Source: Rothia sp. (in: high G+C Gram-positive bacteria) (GTDB lineage: Bacteria > Actinomycetota > Actinomycetes > Actinomycetales > Micrococcaceae). From it: a stretch of 64,000 nucleotides of DNA. This document shows positions 26,016 through 33,761 of the stretch, one piece after another. Position numbers and translations under genes: made by a program. The notes beneath the pieces are model-generated. The model was not told the DNA's origin and made no database searches. It was given only the letters and a program-made list of their open reading frames with translations. How positions within the stretch are numbered: the first letter of the stretch is position 1; every line of letters begins with the position of its first letter. The DNA is taken from NCBI GenBank assembly GCA_030529845.1, contig JAUMWB010000001.1:496001-560000 (forward strand), read 5' to 3'.

Positions 26016-27819
26016 ACTTCGTCTTGCGCAGAACCCCAAGCATACCCCTACTCTCACCGCGCTAGACTCTGCCCGTACCAGGCTTACCACTCTTATTAGC
26101 GCCCAAACAAAATTCACCATTAAACCTGGCCAGCTACTCATCGTTGATGAAGCCTCGATGTCTTCAACCGAAGACCTCTACAAGCTTCACCAGCAGGTCA
26201 AATCCGTTGGCGCGAAGATGCTACTGGTAGGCGACCCGCGACAGCTAGATGCCGTGGACGCCGGTGGCTTCCTCGGGTGGGTTGAGAATAAAGGCTACGC
26301 TCAACACCTGACGAGTGTGTGGCGTTTCAAAGCGGACTGGGAGAAAGCAGCGTCATTGCGTCTACGTCTTGGCGACATTGATGTTCTCAAAGAGTACCTT
26401 GATAAGGGGCGAATTAGCGTTGCAGATAATGCTCTTGATTCTGCCTACGAGGCCTGGCGTGAGGATAAGCAAGAGGGAAAGAGCACTGTTCTCATTGCTG
26501 GTTCTAACGCAAGCGTCCTGGAGCTCAACCAACGGGCCCAAGAAGATTTGATTGCTACCGGTCAGGTCGATTCAAACTTTCCAGTTTCTATTAGCACCGG
26601 TAAAGCTTATCTAGGTGATACTCTTCTTGCCCGTTTGAACGACCGCCAGCTTATTGACGATACAGGTGACTTCATTAAAAACGGAACTCGCCTGAAACTC
26701 ACGCACGTTGGGCCAAGCATTATCACTACAACCCGTGAAGATACAGGGGCGACGCTTTCTATCCCCCGCTGGTATGCTCGCGAAGCTATCGAGCTAGGGT
26801 ACGCCTGCACAATTCACCGTTCTCAAGGTCTTACCGTGGACACCTGCCACGTAGCAATCAGCACAGAATACAACCGTGAGCAGCTCTATATAGCTATGAC
26901 CCGCGGCAAGCAGAACAACCAAATTCTTATCGAAGCCCCGGCCTCAGCACAGGAAGACGGCCCAGATCAGTGGGGCATCATGCGCCGTATCGAAGCTGAT
27001 ACTGTGCTGGGTGTGTTAGCTGGCATTATGGATAAATCCGATGTCGATAAGACAGCCCACGAAGTCCGTGACGCTGAACATGGCTGGGCCAACGATTTAG
27101 GCCGTTCCCTATCCGAGCTGGATTATCTGGCAGATCTTTCAGCAACACGCCGTGTGCACACTTGGCTACAGAAAACAGGCCGTTCACCTGAAGACTATGT
27201 TCAGACCCCTGAATACAAGACCCTGGTGTTAGCAGCCAAAGAGGCAATGATTGACCTCACTGATATACCTGAAACTATCGATTCTCTCGAAGACACAATT
27301 GCTTATCTTCAGGAACACGCGGAGTCCATGCCCACTGAGCTCATCCCTAGCCTACGATTCGCGTCAGAAGATGAGGCAACAGTAGAGGAAGCTATCAGGG
27401 CAAAAATCAGTCAACGAGTAGACAGTATCTTGTACCAGAATCAGGCAGAGCCCTGGGTAGCTCAGCTCAAAGAAAACTACCCACTCATTCCTGATATTCA
27501 CCAGCAGGTAGTTCTCTGGCGGGCCCTATCCCACCAGGAAGACGCCCCTACCTACTTAGGTAAGACACCTAGCTCCAGTTCGAAGCGACTCTATGCTTAC
27601 CATGAGCGTCTTAGCTCTGTTATCAGCAATTTGAACCTTGAGCACCTCAAAGCAACGACCTGGAATGTTGAGACCGATAGCATCAAGCTGTCGGCTGAGG
27701 TACAAGAATTTATAGATCTGTGGGATGAAATGGAAGCTGATCCGGTCATGATTGAGGCAGAGCAATGGTTAGCGGCAATGGAAGTCGAAGAGTTAGAGGC
27801 TGGGCGGGAGATGTCGTAG
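25993..27819 (+). CDS. MobF relaxase, C-terminal helicase part (frameshifted from the N-terminal part)
   Basis: This is the continuation of the relaxase in the +1 frame. It carries Walker B (LLIVDEASM), motif III (MLLVGDPRQLDAVDAGG) and the C-terminal RecD-like motifs (YACTIHRSQGLTVDTCHVAI and LYIAMTRGKQ). The last 250 residues are helical. A TTG or other internal start near 26008 would be needed for independent translation; no ribosome site is evident. Either this copy is inactive for transfer or the base insertion is an error or a slippage variant. Confidence 0.8.
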   Translation, partial: RKLRTLIELRLAQNPKHTPTLTALDSARTRLTTLISAQTKFTIKPGQLLIVDEASMSSTEDLYKLHQQVKSVGAKMLLVGDPRQLDAVDAGGFLGWVENKGYAQHLTSVWRFKADWEKAASLRLRLGDIDVLKEYLDKGRISVADNALDSAYEAWREDKQEGKSTVLIAGSNASVLELNQRAQEDLIATGQVDSNFPVSISTGKAYLGDTLLARLNDRQLIDDTGDFIKNGTRLKLTHVGPSIITTTREDTGATLSIPRWYAREAIELGYACTIHRSQGLTVDTCHVAISTEYNREQLYIAMTRGKQNNQILIEAPASAQEDGPDQWGIMRRIEADTVLGVLAGIMDKSDVDKTAHEVRDAEHGWANDLGRSLSELDYLADLSATRRVHTWLQKTGRSPEDYVQTPEYKTLVLAAKEAMIDLTDIPETIDSLEDTIAYLQEHAESMPTELIPSLRFASEDEATVEEAIRAKISQRVDSILYQNQAEPWVAQLKENYPLIPDIHQQVVLWRALSHQEDAPTYLGKTPSSSSKRLYAYHERLSSVISNLNLEHLKATTWNVETDSIKLSAEVQEFIDLWDEMEADPVMIEAEQWLAAMEVEELEAGREMS

Positions 27820-27839
27820 TTCCTTTATCTATCGGTGGG

Positions 27840-27871
27840 TGTCCAACTGTTCATTTTGGAACAGTTGGACA
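27840..27871. repeat. 13-bp hairpin after the relaxase
   Basis: TGTCCAACTGTTC and its complement with a 6-nt loop. It contains the GTCCAA/TTGGAC core also present in the oriT candidate. No T tract follows, so it is not a classic terminator. Confidence 0.6.
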
Positions 27872-27983
27872 GCTAGCCTGTCTTTGAGACTGAACCCAAC
27901 ATCATCTGGCAGTGGCGTTATGATTAACGTGCGCAGAATCCCTGCATGGCTATCCTGTGAGGCACCTTAGTTTCCCTAGAGTG

Positions 27984-28012
27984 TTGAAGTATTTAAGCAC
28001 TTAAGCTACAGT
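27984..28012 (+). promoter_or_regulatory. Cassette promoter 2 (TTGAAG-17-TACAGT)
   Basis: -35 TTGAAG (27984-27989), a 17-nt spacer ending CTTAAGC, -10 TACAGT (28007-28012); ATG at 28018. Confidence 0.6.
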
Positions 28013-28017
28013 TTGTG

Positions 28018-28065
28018 ATGTGGAACTCATTCGAGTTCTACAGAATATTTTTCCCAAGGAATTGA
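28018..28065 (+). CDS. 15-residue leader peptide
   Basis: ATG six bases after the -10 opens MWNSFEFYRIFFPRN and stops at 28065, seven bases before the exported-protein start. AAGGA inside its 3' end serves the next gene. It could couple or attenuate translation of the exported protein. Confidence 0.4.
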   Translation: MWNSFEFYRIFFPRN

Positions 28066-28071
28066 GAAATT

Positions 28072-28590
28072 ATGGATCGTCGTACAGCTCTCGTTGGAAT
28101 CAGTGGTGTTGGTGTACTTCTAGCCCTGGGCGGAGGAACCTCTGCAAACGCGCGAGGCTTTCGTTCGTCTCAAAAATTTATGACCCGCGACCAACAATTT
28201 GACTTAATTCTCTCCAAGTTAGAGTCACTGCCCGAACATCTCAAAGAAGCAGATCCAAGGACTTACCCTAACTACGAAAAGGAAATACAACGGTATATAG
28301 GGGATACTACGCTTCTATCCCCTGCTGAAAATTCAACAGGGGTAATTACCCCTCAATTCAATGCGTGGGCATGTGCTGGCTCATTAGCTGGTTTCATCGT
28401 CAACACTGGCGCCCCTGTGGCCAAGATTATCGGGTGGATTAAGAGAGCGCGCCAGCTATGGGGTGGCGTCAGAGGTATCTGGCGTGCCATTCGAAGTGGT
28501 GCAGCCGCAGCTGAAATCGGTAGCGAAGCAGCAAGCGTCCTCGAAGATATATTGGGATACGGTGACGTCGTCAATAACTGCTTCAGCTAA
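28072..28590 (+). CDS. Exported protein of cassette 2 (bacteriocin-like)
   Basis: 172 residues. MDRRTALVGISGVGVLLALG is a twin-arginine-like signal with cleavage near SANA (25). A propeptide-like stretch to about residue 98 is followed by a Gly/Ala-rich, cationic, amphipathic segment (FIVNTGAPVAKIIGWIKRAR onward) bounded by two cysteines, one in ACAGS and one in the terminal NCFS. The layout resembles the C-terminal part of the cassette 3 protein and membrane-active bacteriocins, but no named family is recognised. A membrane protein gene follows after 76 bp. Confidence 0.6.
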   Translation: MDRRTALVGISGVGVLLALGGGTSANARGFRSSQKFMTRDQQFDLILSKLESLPEHLKEADPRTYPNYEKEIQRYIGDTTLLSPAENSTGVITPQFNAWACAGSLAGFIVNTGAPVAKIIGWIKRARQLWGGVRGIWRAIRSGAAAAEIGSEAASVLEDILGYGDVVNNCFS

Positions 28591-28666
28591 ACTATTTCTC
28601 AACAGTCGAGGGATGCATCCATAATCATCCCTCCACTTGTTTATAAAACCAACAGGAGCATTGCTC

Positions 28667-29221
28667 ATGATATCGAACCGTACTTACGATCAGAGCCACC
28701 CGGAATATGTTTCTTTATCCACTGCGTATGTAGGGCACCTAATGACGAGTACTCTTCTGGCAGCCCTCGCAGGCATCATGTACTGGTTACTCTCGCTCTT
28801 CTTCCCTGCCCTTAATTTTGGGGTTCAAAACCTCGTTATCTTTATTATCGCTGTGGTCATTGGGGGTGAGTTGATTGTGGTGTTGCTTCAGCGCCCCTTT
28901 ATTGTCAAGGCTTCTCACAGCGACCCAGGCGGATGGGGATATGCTTTACCTGAGTTTTTGGTGCTTCCTTGTTTGGCAGGGGTGGGGGCCTTTCTAATCT
29001 CTCACCAGTTGGCAGCTGGTCTTGTATGTGCGCTTGTGTTCTTTATTGTTTTTGGAGTTGTGGGTTTGCTGTCTAAGCCGTGGAAGCCTGGTTTGTCTCG
29101 TGCTGAGGTTCGGGAACGGTATGAGCAGACTAAAGATATGATTCAAGCAGATTTTGTAGAAGAAAAATATCGTGGGGTAGAAGTTAATCCTTTGCATAGA
29201 GATTTATTTAAGAAGCGATAG
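28667..29221 (+). CDS. Membrane protein of cassette 2 (possible immunity partner)
   Basis: 184 residues from ATG 28667 with AGGAGC upstream. Four helices are visible: at about 27-47, 52-70, 97-114 and 117-135. A charged cytoplasmic tail contains a helix ERYEQTKDMIQADFVEEKY. It resembles its counterpart in cassette 1 in placement and topology rather than in sequence. Its stop abuts the left end of the IS element. Confidence 0.55.
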   Translation: MISNRTYDQSHPEYVSLSTAYVGHLMTSTLLAALAGIMYWLLSLFFPALNFGVQNLVIFIIAVVIGGELIVVLLQRPFIVKASHSDPGGWGYALPEFLVLPCLAGVGAFLISHQLAAGLVCALVFFIVFGVVGLLSKPWKPGLSRAEVRERYEQTKDMIQADFVEEKYRGVEVNPLHRDLFKKR

Positions 29222-30104
29222 TGAGGCTTATTCAAAAGTAGACACGCACCCCACACCCACCAACTAGACAACGGCCCCACCCACGGCAAAAATATGAGCG
29301 TTAAATCTCTACAAATAACCTCAAGCCATACCGGACAAGACCGTTGCTACACCAGCGTACAACCGGCCTCACAGCCACGCAATTCGCCACACTACACACA
29401 GCCCTCACCCATCACCTCACCTGGTCAAAACCAGGCGGAAGACCACCAGCGCTAACCCTCACCCAAGCCCTCAAAATCACCCTGCTCTACCACCGCCATA
29501 ACCTCACCGAAGAACTCCTCGCAGAACTTTTTGCTGTCTCTTGCTCGACAGTCTCACGAGCTATCAACACCATCGAAAAGGCCCTGGAGAAGATTCTCAC
29601 TCCGCTGACTCAGCCTTTGAAAGAAAGCCTCAAAGCACCCGGGTCCTTAGTAGTTGACGGGACTCTGATACCCACGTGGAATTGGCGTTCACTTGGTAAA
29701 ACAAATTTCTCTGGAAAGCACAAACGAGCCGGATTCAACCACCAAGTCATTTGCACCTTGGATGGAAAGTTGCTGGCTATCACAGACCCGGTGCCCGGGG
29801 CCAGGCATGATGCTTACGCCTTCAAACATCATGGCTTGGAAAGATATCTTGATGAGAGCACTGTGGCTGATAAGGGCTATATCGGGTTGGGGTTGGCTAC
29901 CCCGGCCAGACGCAAGCCTGGTCAGTGGCTGAGTCGGGAGCAGAGGCGGAATAATCGGGTGCTGAATCGGCTGCGGTCGGTGGTGGAGCGGGTTATCGCT
30001 CAGATTAAGACTTGGCGGGTTTTGCATACGGGGTTTAGGCGGCTGTTGGGGTCGTATGGACGGGGTGTTTTTGGCCGTTGGTTGGACCTTATGAATAAGC
30101 CTCA
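29222..30104 (+). mobile_element. IS5-family-like insertion sequence
   Basis: Terminal inverted repeats of 17 bp with one mismatch: TGAGGCTTATTCAAAAG at 29222-29238 and its complement at 30088-30104. They enclose 883 bp with one transposase frame. The left end starts directly after the TAG of the cassette 2 membrane gene. No clear target duplication is visible. The right repeat lies inside the transposase frame. Confidence 0.7.
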
Positions 30105-30177
30105 ATTTGTAGCTCATCATCTCAGTACTCGAGCGCTATGTCGAATTCTTGGGAGCAAGGGGCACTCAGTGAGGTAA
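29344..30177 (+). CDS. IS5-family transposase (DDE_Tnp_4 type)
   Basis: 277 residues from TTG at 29344. An N-terminal helix-turn-helix (ELLAELFAVSCSTVSRAIN) precedes the DDE nuclease: Asp in VVDGTLIPTW, Asp in GARHDAYAF near 160 and Glu in RSVVERVIAQIK near 219. The frame runs through the right terminal repeat (encoding LMNKPQ) and takes its last 24 residues from flanking DNA, so the native stop appears to have been lost or the repeat overlaps the coding end. Probably still catalytically complete. Confidence 0.85.
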   Translation: MLHQRTTGLTATQFATLHTALTHHLTWSKPGGRPPALTLTQALKITLLYHRHNLTEELLAELFAVSCSTVSRAINTIEKALEKILTPLTQPLKESLKAPGSLVVDGTLIPTWNWRSLGKTNFSGKHKRAGFNHQVICTLDGKLLAITDPVPGARHDAYAFKHHGLERYLDESTVADKGYIGLGLATPARRKPGQWLSREQRRNNRVLNRLRSVVERVIAQIKTWRVLHTGFRRLLGSYGRGVFGRWLDLMNKPQFVAHHLSTRALCRILGSKGHSVR

Positions 30178-30182
30178 GCACC

Positions 30183-30211
30183 TTGAAGTGCCTCACACCT
30201 TAAGCTATAGC
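30183..30211 (+). promoter_or_regulatory. Cassette promoter 3 (TTGAAG-17-TATAGC)
   Basis: -35 TTGAAG (30183-30188), 17-nt spacer ending CTTAAGC, -10 TATAGC (30206-30211); GTG at 30217. Confidence 0.6.
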
Positions 30212-30216
30212 CCTTT

Positions 30217-31350
30217 GTGTTAATGATGAAAATCACGCAGGAGGCTGTTGCGCTCCGTTTCCCCAAGTCAATACTAGCCACAGCCCTAGCAGTTACCATA
30301 TTCATCTCCGCGACACCAGCTCAAGCACAAGAGACCCACTTTGATATCTCAGGCACCGACAAAACAGCTATTCAACAAGCTTTAGAGACATCAGAAGCAG
30401 AAAAAGACACCGCAAAGAAGGCTATAGCAAGCTTTACGAACAGCACAGCACCAGATGCATTCGATAACCTCATAGATAAGACCTTAGATTTGTCAGGCAC
30501 AGAAGATTCCAACGTTCCGCTCCCTCACATTACGAAAACCGGCGGCCTGTCCTTAATTAACGAATCCACCGGCGAGTCCCTCTCCATCGAAGCAGCAACC
30601 CCCAGCAATTCCACCCACACTATCGATGGATTAGCCCACTCAGAGACTACCGACGGCATCGACACATTTACACACATCACAGGACGTAGATCTGGCCAAA
30701 TACTTGCTGTTCTCACCCCTGAGGATCTTCAAAACTCTGTAGATTTTTCACTCAGCCTCCCTGAAAGATACAACTTCTCACTATCTACAGATGGATCGGT
30801 AAACATTACTAATCAAAGCGGAGAAACCGAAGGGTCTATAGCACAGCCCTGGGCAGTAGATTCGGCAGGAAACCTATTACCCACTTACTTTGAAGTTACA
30901 GATTCAGGAGTTCGCCAGCACGTAGACCGTTCAGCCGCCATAGGAGACGTAGTATTAGACCCAGATATTCAGTGGTGGGCCGCAACCGCAGCAAACTGTG
31001 CTCTGGCAATAGCCCCAGTACTTGCTCCTGGAGGTATTGGCGCAGCCGCCAAACTCGCAAAGCTGACCTCAAAGCTCAACGATGCAATCAAGAAGAACCA
31101 GAAACTGGCTAAGATTGTAGAGGAAGCCGGAGGTCAGATTGCCTATGTTCAGCTTCAGGTAAAAGCAGCCTCAAATGCTATCCGTGATAAACTCCCGGAA
31201 GCAGCCCAGAAAGTCTGGCCAGCCTTCCCGCTCAATGAAGCTGATACAGCAAGGGTAGCTGCCGCATCAGGATTCAGCATTGAATTTATTCTCGATGCAT
31301 TAGGTATCGACTCATGTTTTGACCTAGGTAAAGAAATAACAGGAGTATAG
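30217..31350 (+). CDS. Exported protein of cassette 3 (bacteriocin-like)
   Basis: 377 residues from GTG 30217 (ATG at 30223 and 30226 are alternatives), six bases after the -10. A Sec signal ends near ATPAQA (34). A long beta-rich pro-region leads to a hinge (QPWAVDSAGNLLPTYFEV, later VVLDPDIQWW) like that of other actinobacterial exported proteins. The final 120 residues are helical and Gly/Ala-rich (CALAIAPVLAPGGIGAAAKL) with two cysteines, the second in GIDSCFDLGKE, echoing the NCFS end of cassette 2. Likely a processed, membrane-active secreted polypeptide; function unproven. Confidence 0.6.
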   Translation: MLMMKITQEAVALRFPKSILATALAVTIFISATPAQAQETHFDISGTDKTAIQQALETSEAEKDTAKKAIASFTNSTAPDAFDNLIDKTLDLSGTEDSNVPLPHITKTGGLSLINESTGESLSIEAATPSNSTHTIDGLAHSETTDGIDTFTHITGRRSGQILAVLTPEDLQNSVDFSLSLPERYNFSLSTDGSVNITNQSGETEGSIAQPWAVDSAGNLLPTYFEVTDSGVRQHVDRSAAIGDVVLDPDIQWWAATAANCALAIAPVLAPGGIGAAAKLAKLTSKLNDAIKKNQKLAKIVEEAGGQIAYVQLQVKAASNAIRDKLPEAAQKVWPAFPLNEADTARVAAASGFSIEFILDALGIDSCFDLGKEITGV

Positions 31351-31365
31351 CCTCAGAGTAAAACC

Positions 31366-31662
31366 ATGGAACAGAACCTTTTCCTCTTCTTTATTAATCT
31401 TTCTGTCGTAGTTTTCATAATATATGTCAGTGTGAGAGCAACTAACCGTGAATCTTCCGCTAGAAGAAACCCGGCATCTCTTTTCACGTGTTATTTTGTT
31501 GCAGCTTATACAGCCTACAGTTTCCCTATCCAATTTAGAGGTGAAACTCCTTCCTTTATTCTTGTTGTGGGTATTGGGCTGTGTCTAGGAACCATCTTTA
31601 GTTTCTTTGCGATATCAAACCGGGAGAAAGAGAACGACAGGTCAGATATAAACCAAAAGTAA
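31366..31662 (+). CDS. Small membrane protein of cassette 3 (possible immunity partner)
   Basis: 98 residues with hydrophobic helices at about 4-22, 42-54 and 60-82, and a charged tail ending DRSDINQK. ATG lies 15 bp after the effector stop. Its 3' end runs into the non-coding repeat, whose first bases encode the last dozen residues. Confidence 0.55.
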   Translation: MEQNLFLFFINLSVVVFIIYVSVRATNRESSARRNPASLFTCYFVAAYTAYSFPIQFRGETPSFILVVGIGLCLGTIFSFFAISNREKENDRSDINQK

Positions 31663-32020
31663 GATAGGGTTTGTTTAGCAGAAAGCAAAAACTTTCCTCG
31701 CCCATCGACTAACTGTACCGCGAGAGGTTATTACGGGGGCTACCGCCACCCCCGCGCAAGCGCCGCGCTTGACCGACTGCCGCGCAAAACCCCCGCCCTC
31801 TTTGACACGCAGAGCGCGACAGAGGGCGAGGGTTTTGTTTGCCCTGGGAGTCCGTGGGCCAGGAAGTACCAGCGAGGTATGCGGGCAAGTTTGTTCAGAT
31901 ATGGCAGGTTGTATGCGGGATGAGCTCAGGGTTAGGGCTAATTGAGCTTCTGAGGTGCAGGTATCCAGGCTCTTCAAGGAAGTGACTTCATTCTTAGGCA
32001 GTGCTGGTTCCTCATCGGAA
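31624..32020 (+). repeat. Structured non-coding repeat, copy 2
   Basis: Counterpart of 20330-20745, again directly behind a cassette membrane gene. The hairpin arms (CCCGCCCTCT with AGAGGGCGAGGG, followed by TTTTG) keep pairing despite base changes relative to copy 1. The 182-residue minus-strand frame across it is not credible. Confidence 0.7.
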
Positions 32021-32374
32021 TTTGCCTGCTGTCCTTCCGATTGCACGCGCCAGCTCCAAGGCCGCAAGCCCTCGCAAGCTTCGGACAAGAGGTTCAGAAA
32101 CTTTTTCCAGACGATCCTACGTCGCTTATTTCCTGGAAAAATTTTCTTCCCCCCAGGATCACCGTCCTTTCCATCTGGTGCAGCTCGCGGTGCAGGCAAA
32201 AACAAGAATGGGATAAACACCACCCCCTCAGTACATATTTTCTCCGACTATAAGGAGCACCAACCATGGAGCAAAACATAACCGGCCGGCAGAAATCACC
32301 ACCGCAAAAGGAGCACTGGAACTCATTTCAACCTTGGCTCAAATGAAGCTGTTGCCCGCGAAGTGAAGACCTAG

Positions 32375-32711
32375 ATGGTGAGAACCAACGTCAAGACCAC
32401 TGACCTAGCCGACACTTTTGATATCGAGCGCGCTGGCGTATCTAAAAAACCCAGAGGTGAAGCAGCCTTCTCCATTGAAGACCTACTAAAAACCGCTGGA
32501 CTATATGGGCATTTCCCTCAGTGAGCTACTGGGCGAAAGCATCCTTAATACAAAAATCCCCACTACTGCTGAACTGAGCAATGATGGGGAAAAGAAAATC
32601 GCCCCGATCGGATTCATACCGAACGGAGCGACTTATCAAATGGTTGCTAACACTAAACCAGCGCTAGCTGGGGTAGGGTCTGCGGGGCTTGAAACCTCGA
32701 CCAAGGGATAA
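32375..32711 (+). pseudogene. XRE-type regulator remnant
   Basis: From 32375 one frame reads NVKTTDLADTFDIERAGVSK and ends SIEDLLKTAGLYG. The sequence then shifts frame near 32503 into MGISLSELLGESIL and continues to 32711. Together these make a helix-turn-helix segment and its linker. The 5' end is also ragged from about 32270. A decayed prophage or plasmid repressor. Confidence 0.55.
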
Positions 32712-32734
32712 TTAGCACAAAGAAAAGAAGCAAT

Positions 32735-33685
32735 CTACCTTTTCTTGATAGTTTTGGTCTTCTTCACTCCCCCAGTGATTGCCTTGGCGCGGGACTTCTT
32801 AAAAGTTACCTCTACACCGTCAAGGGCACGCAAACGCTTACGCATGACCTTAATAGCCTCAGGGTTCTGGTCAATGAGCAGGAACTTACGCTCTAGCTGC
32901 GCCGCCGCATGCCCGGTAGTACCAGAGCCACCAAAGAAATCCAGCACCCAATCACCCTCAGCACTCGACGCCTGAATAATACGACGTAAAATACCCAGGG
33001 GCTTCTGGGTGGCGTAACCAGTTTTTTCACGACCATTAGGCGAAACAATGGTATGCCACCAAACGTCTGTGGGCAGTTTGCCCAGCAATGCCTTCTCAGC
33101 GGTCACCAACCCAGGTGCCATATAGGGTTCACGGTCTACAGCATCCGAGTTAAAGTAATAGTTCTCAGGGTCTTTCACATAGACCAGGATGTTATCGTGC
33201 TTGGCAGGCCATTTCTTCTTAGACTTTGCCCCGTAATCATAAGCCCAAATCAGTTCATTGAGAAAGCACTCACGCCCAAAGAGAGCGTCCAAAACTACCT
33301 TGGCGTAATGAACCTCCCGGTAGTCCAGGTGCAGATAAAGGGTTCCACTGGGTTTAAGCAGCCGCCACGCCTGTAAGAGGCGGGGTTCTAGAAACTCCCA
33401 GTAGTCCTCAAAAGAGTCGTTATAGCCATAAACGTCGCCCTTAATGGTCTGGTAGGTTTGCCCTTTATAGCCCACGCGAGCCGCACCCTCAGCACGTACT
33501 GTCTTGATGCTCTGACGCTTCTGCACCTTACCAGTATTAAAGGGTGGGTCAATATAAATCAGCTGGAACGATTCTGCGGGCAGGTTTTTGAGTACAGCAA
33601 GGTTATCCCCGTGGACCACCATGCTGGTACCACTTTCTGACCAAATAGAACGTTTTGACACAAGAAACAGAATACCCCACAGCAC
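32735..33685 (-). CDS. Beta-class site-specific DNA methyltransferase (orphan)
   Basis: 316 residues. The catalytic motif IV DPPFNTG (46-52) precedes the AdoMet-binding motif I DFFGGSGTTGH (about 249), the order of beta-class adenine-N6 or cytosine-N4 enzymes. No restriction nuclease gene is adjacent, so it probably methylates for regulation or protection. The start is uncertain (ATG 33685 or GTG 33661; neither has a Shine-Dalgarno). The C terminus is lysine-rich. Confidence 0.87.
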   Translation of the reverse strand: MLWGILFLVSKRSIWSESGTSMVVHGDNLAVLKNLPAESFQLIYIDPPFNTGKVQKRQSIKTVRAEGAARVGYKGQTYQTIKGDVYGYNDSFEDYWEFLEPRLLQAWRLLKPSGTLYLHLDYREVHYAKVVLDALFGRECFLNELIWAYDYGAKSKKKWPAKHDNILVYVKDPENYYFNSDAVDREPYMAPGLVTAEKALLGKLPTDVWWHTIVSPNGREKTGYATQKPLGILRRIIQASSAEGDWVLDFFGGSGTTGHAAAQLERKFLLIDQNPEAIKVMRKRLRALDGVEVTFKKSRAKAITGGVKKTKTIKKR

Positions 33686-33761
33686 CGCCAGCCCCCGGCT
33701 GTTAGCAGTGAGGGTTAAGCCACGCTGCCCTCACACACCTGTTTTTTCACTATAGAAAACG

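Noticed and set aside
29212-30110. Target-site duplication of the IS element
   Set aside because: The bases flanking the terminal repeats (TAG on the left, ATT on the right) do not match.
31675-32223. Leftward 182-residue frame across the non-coding repeat
   Set aside because: The other copy of the repeat (20.3 kb) does not keep the frame, while base-paired structure is kept.
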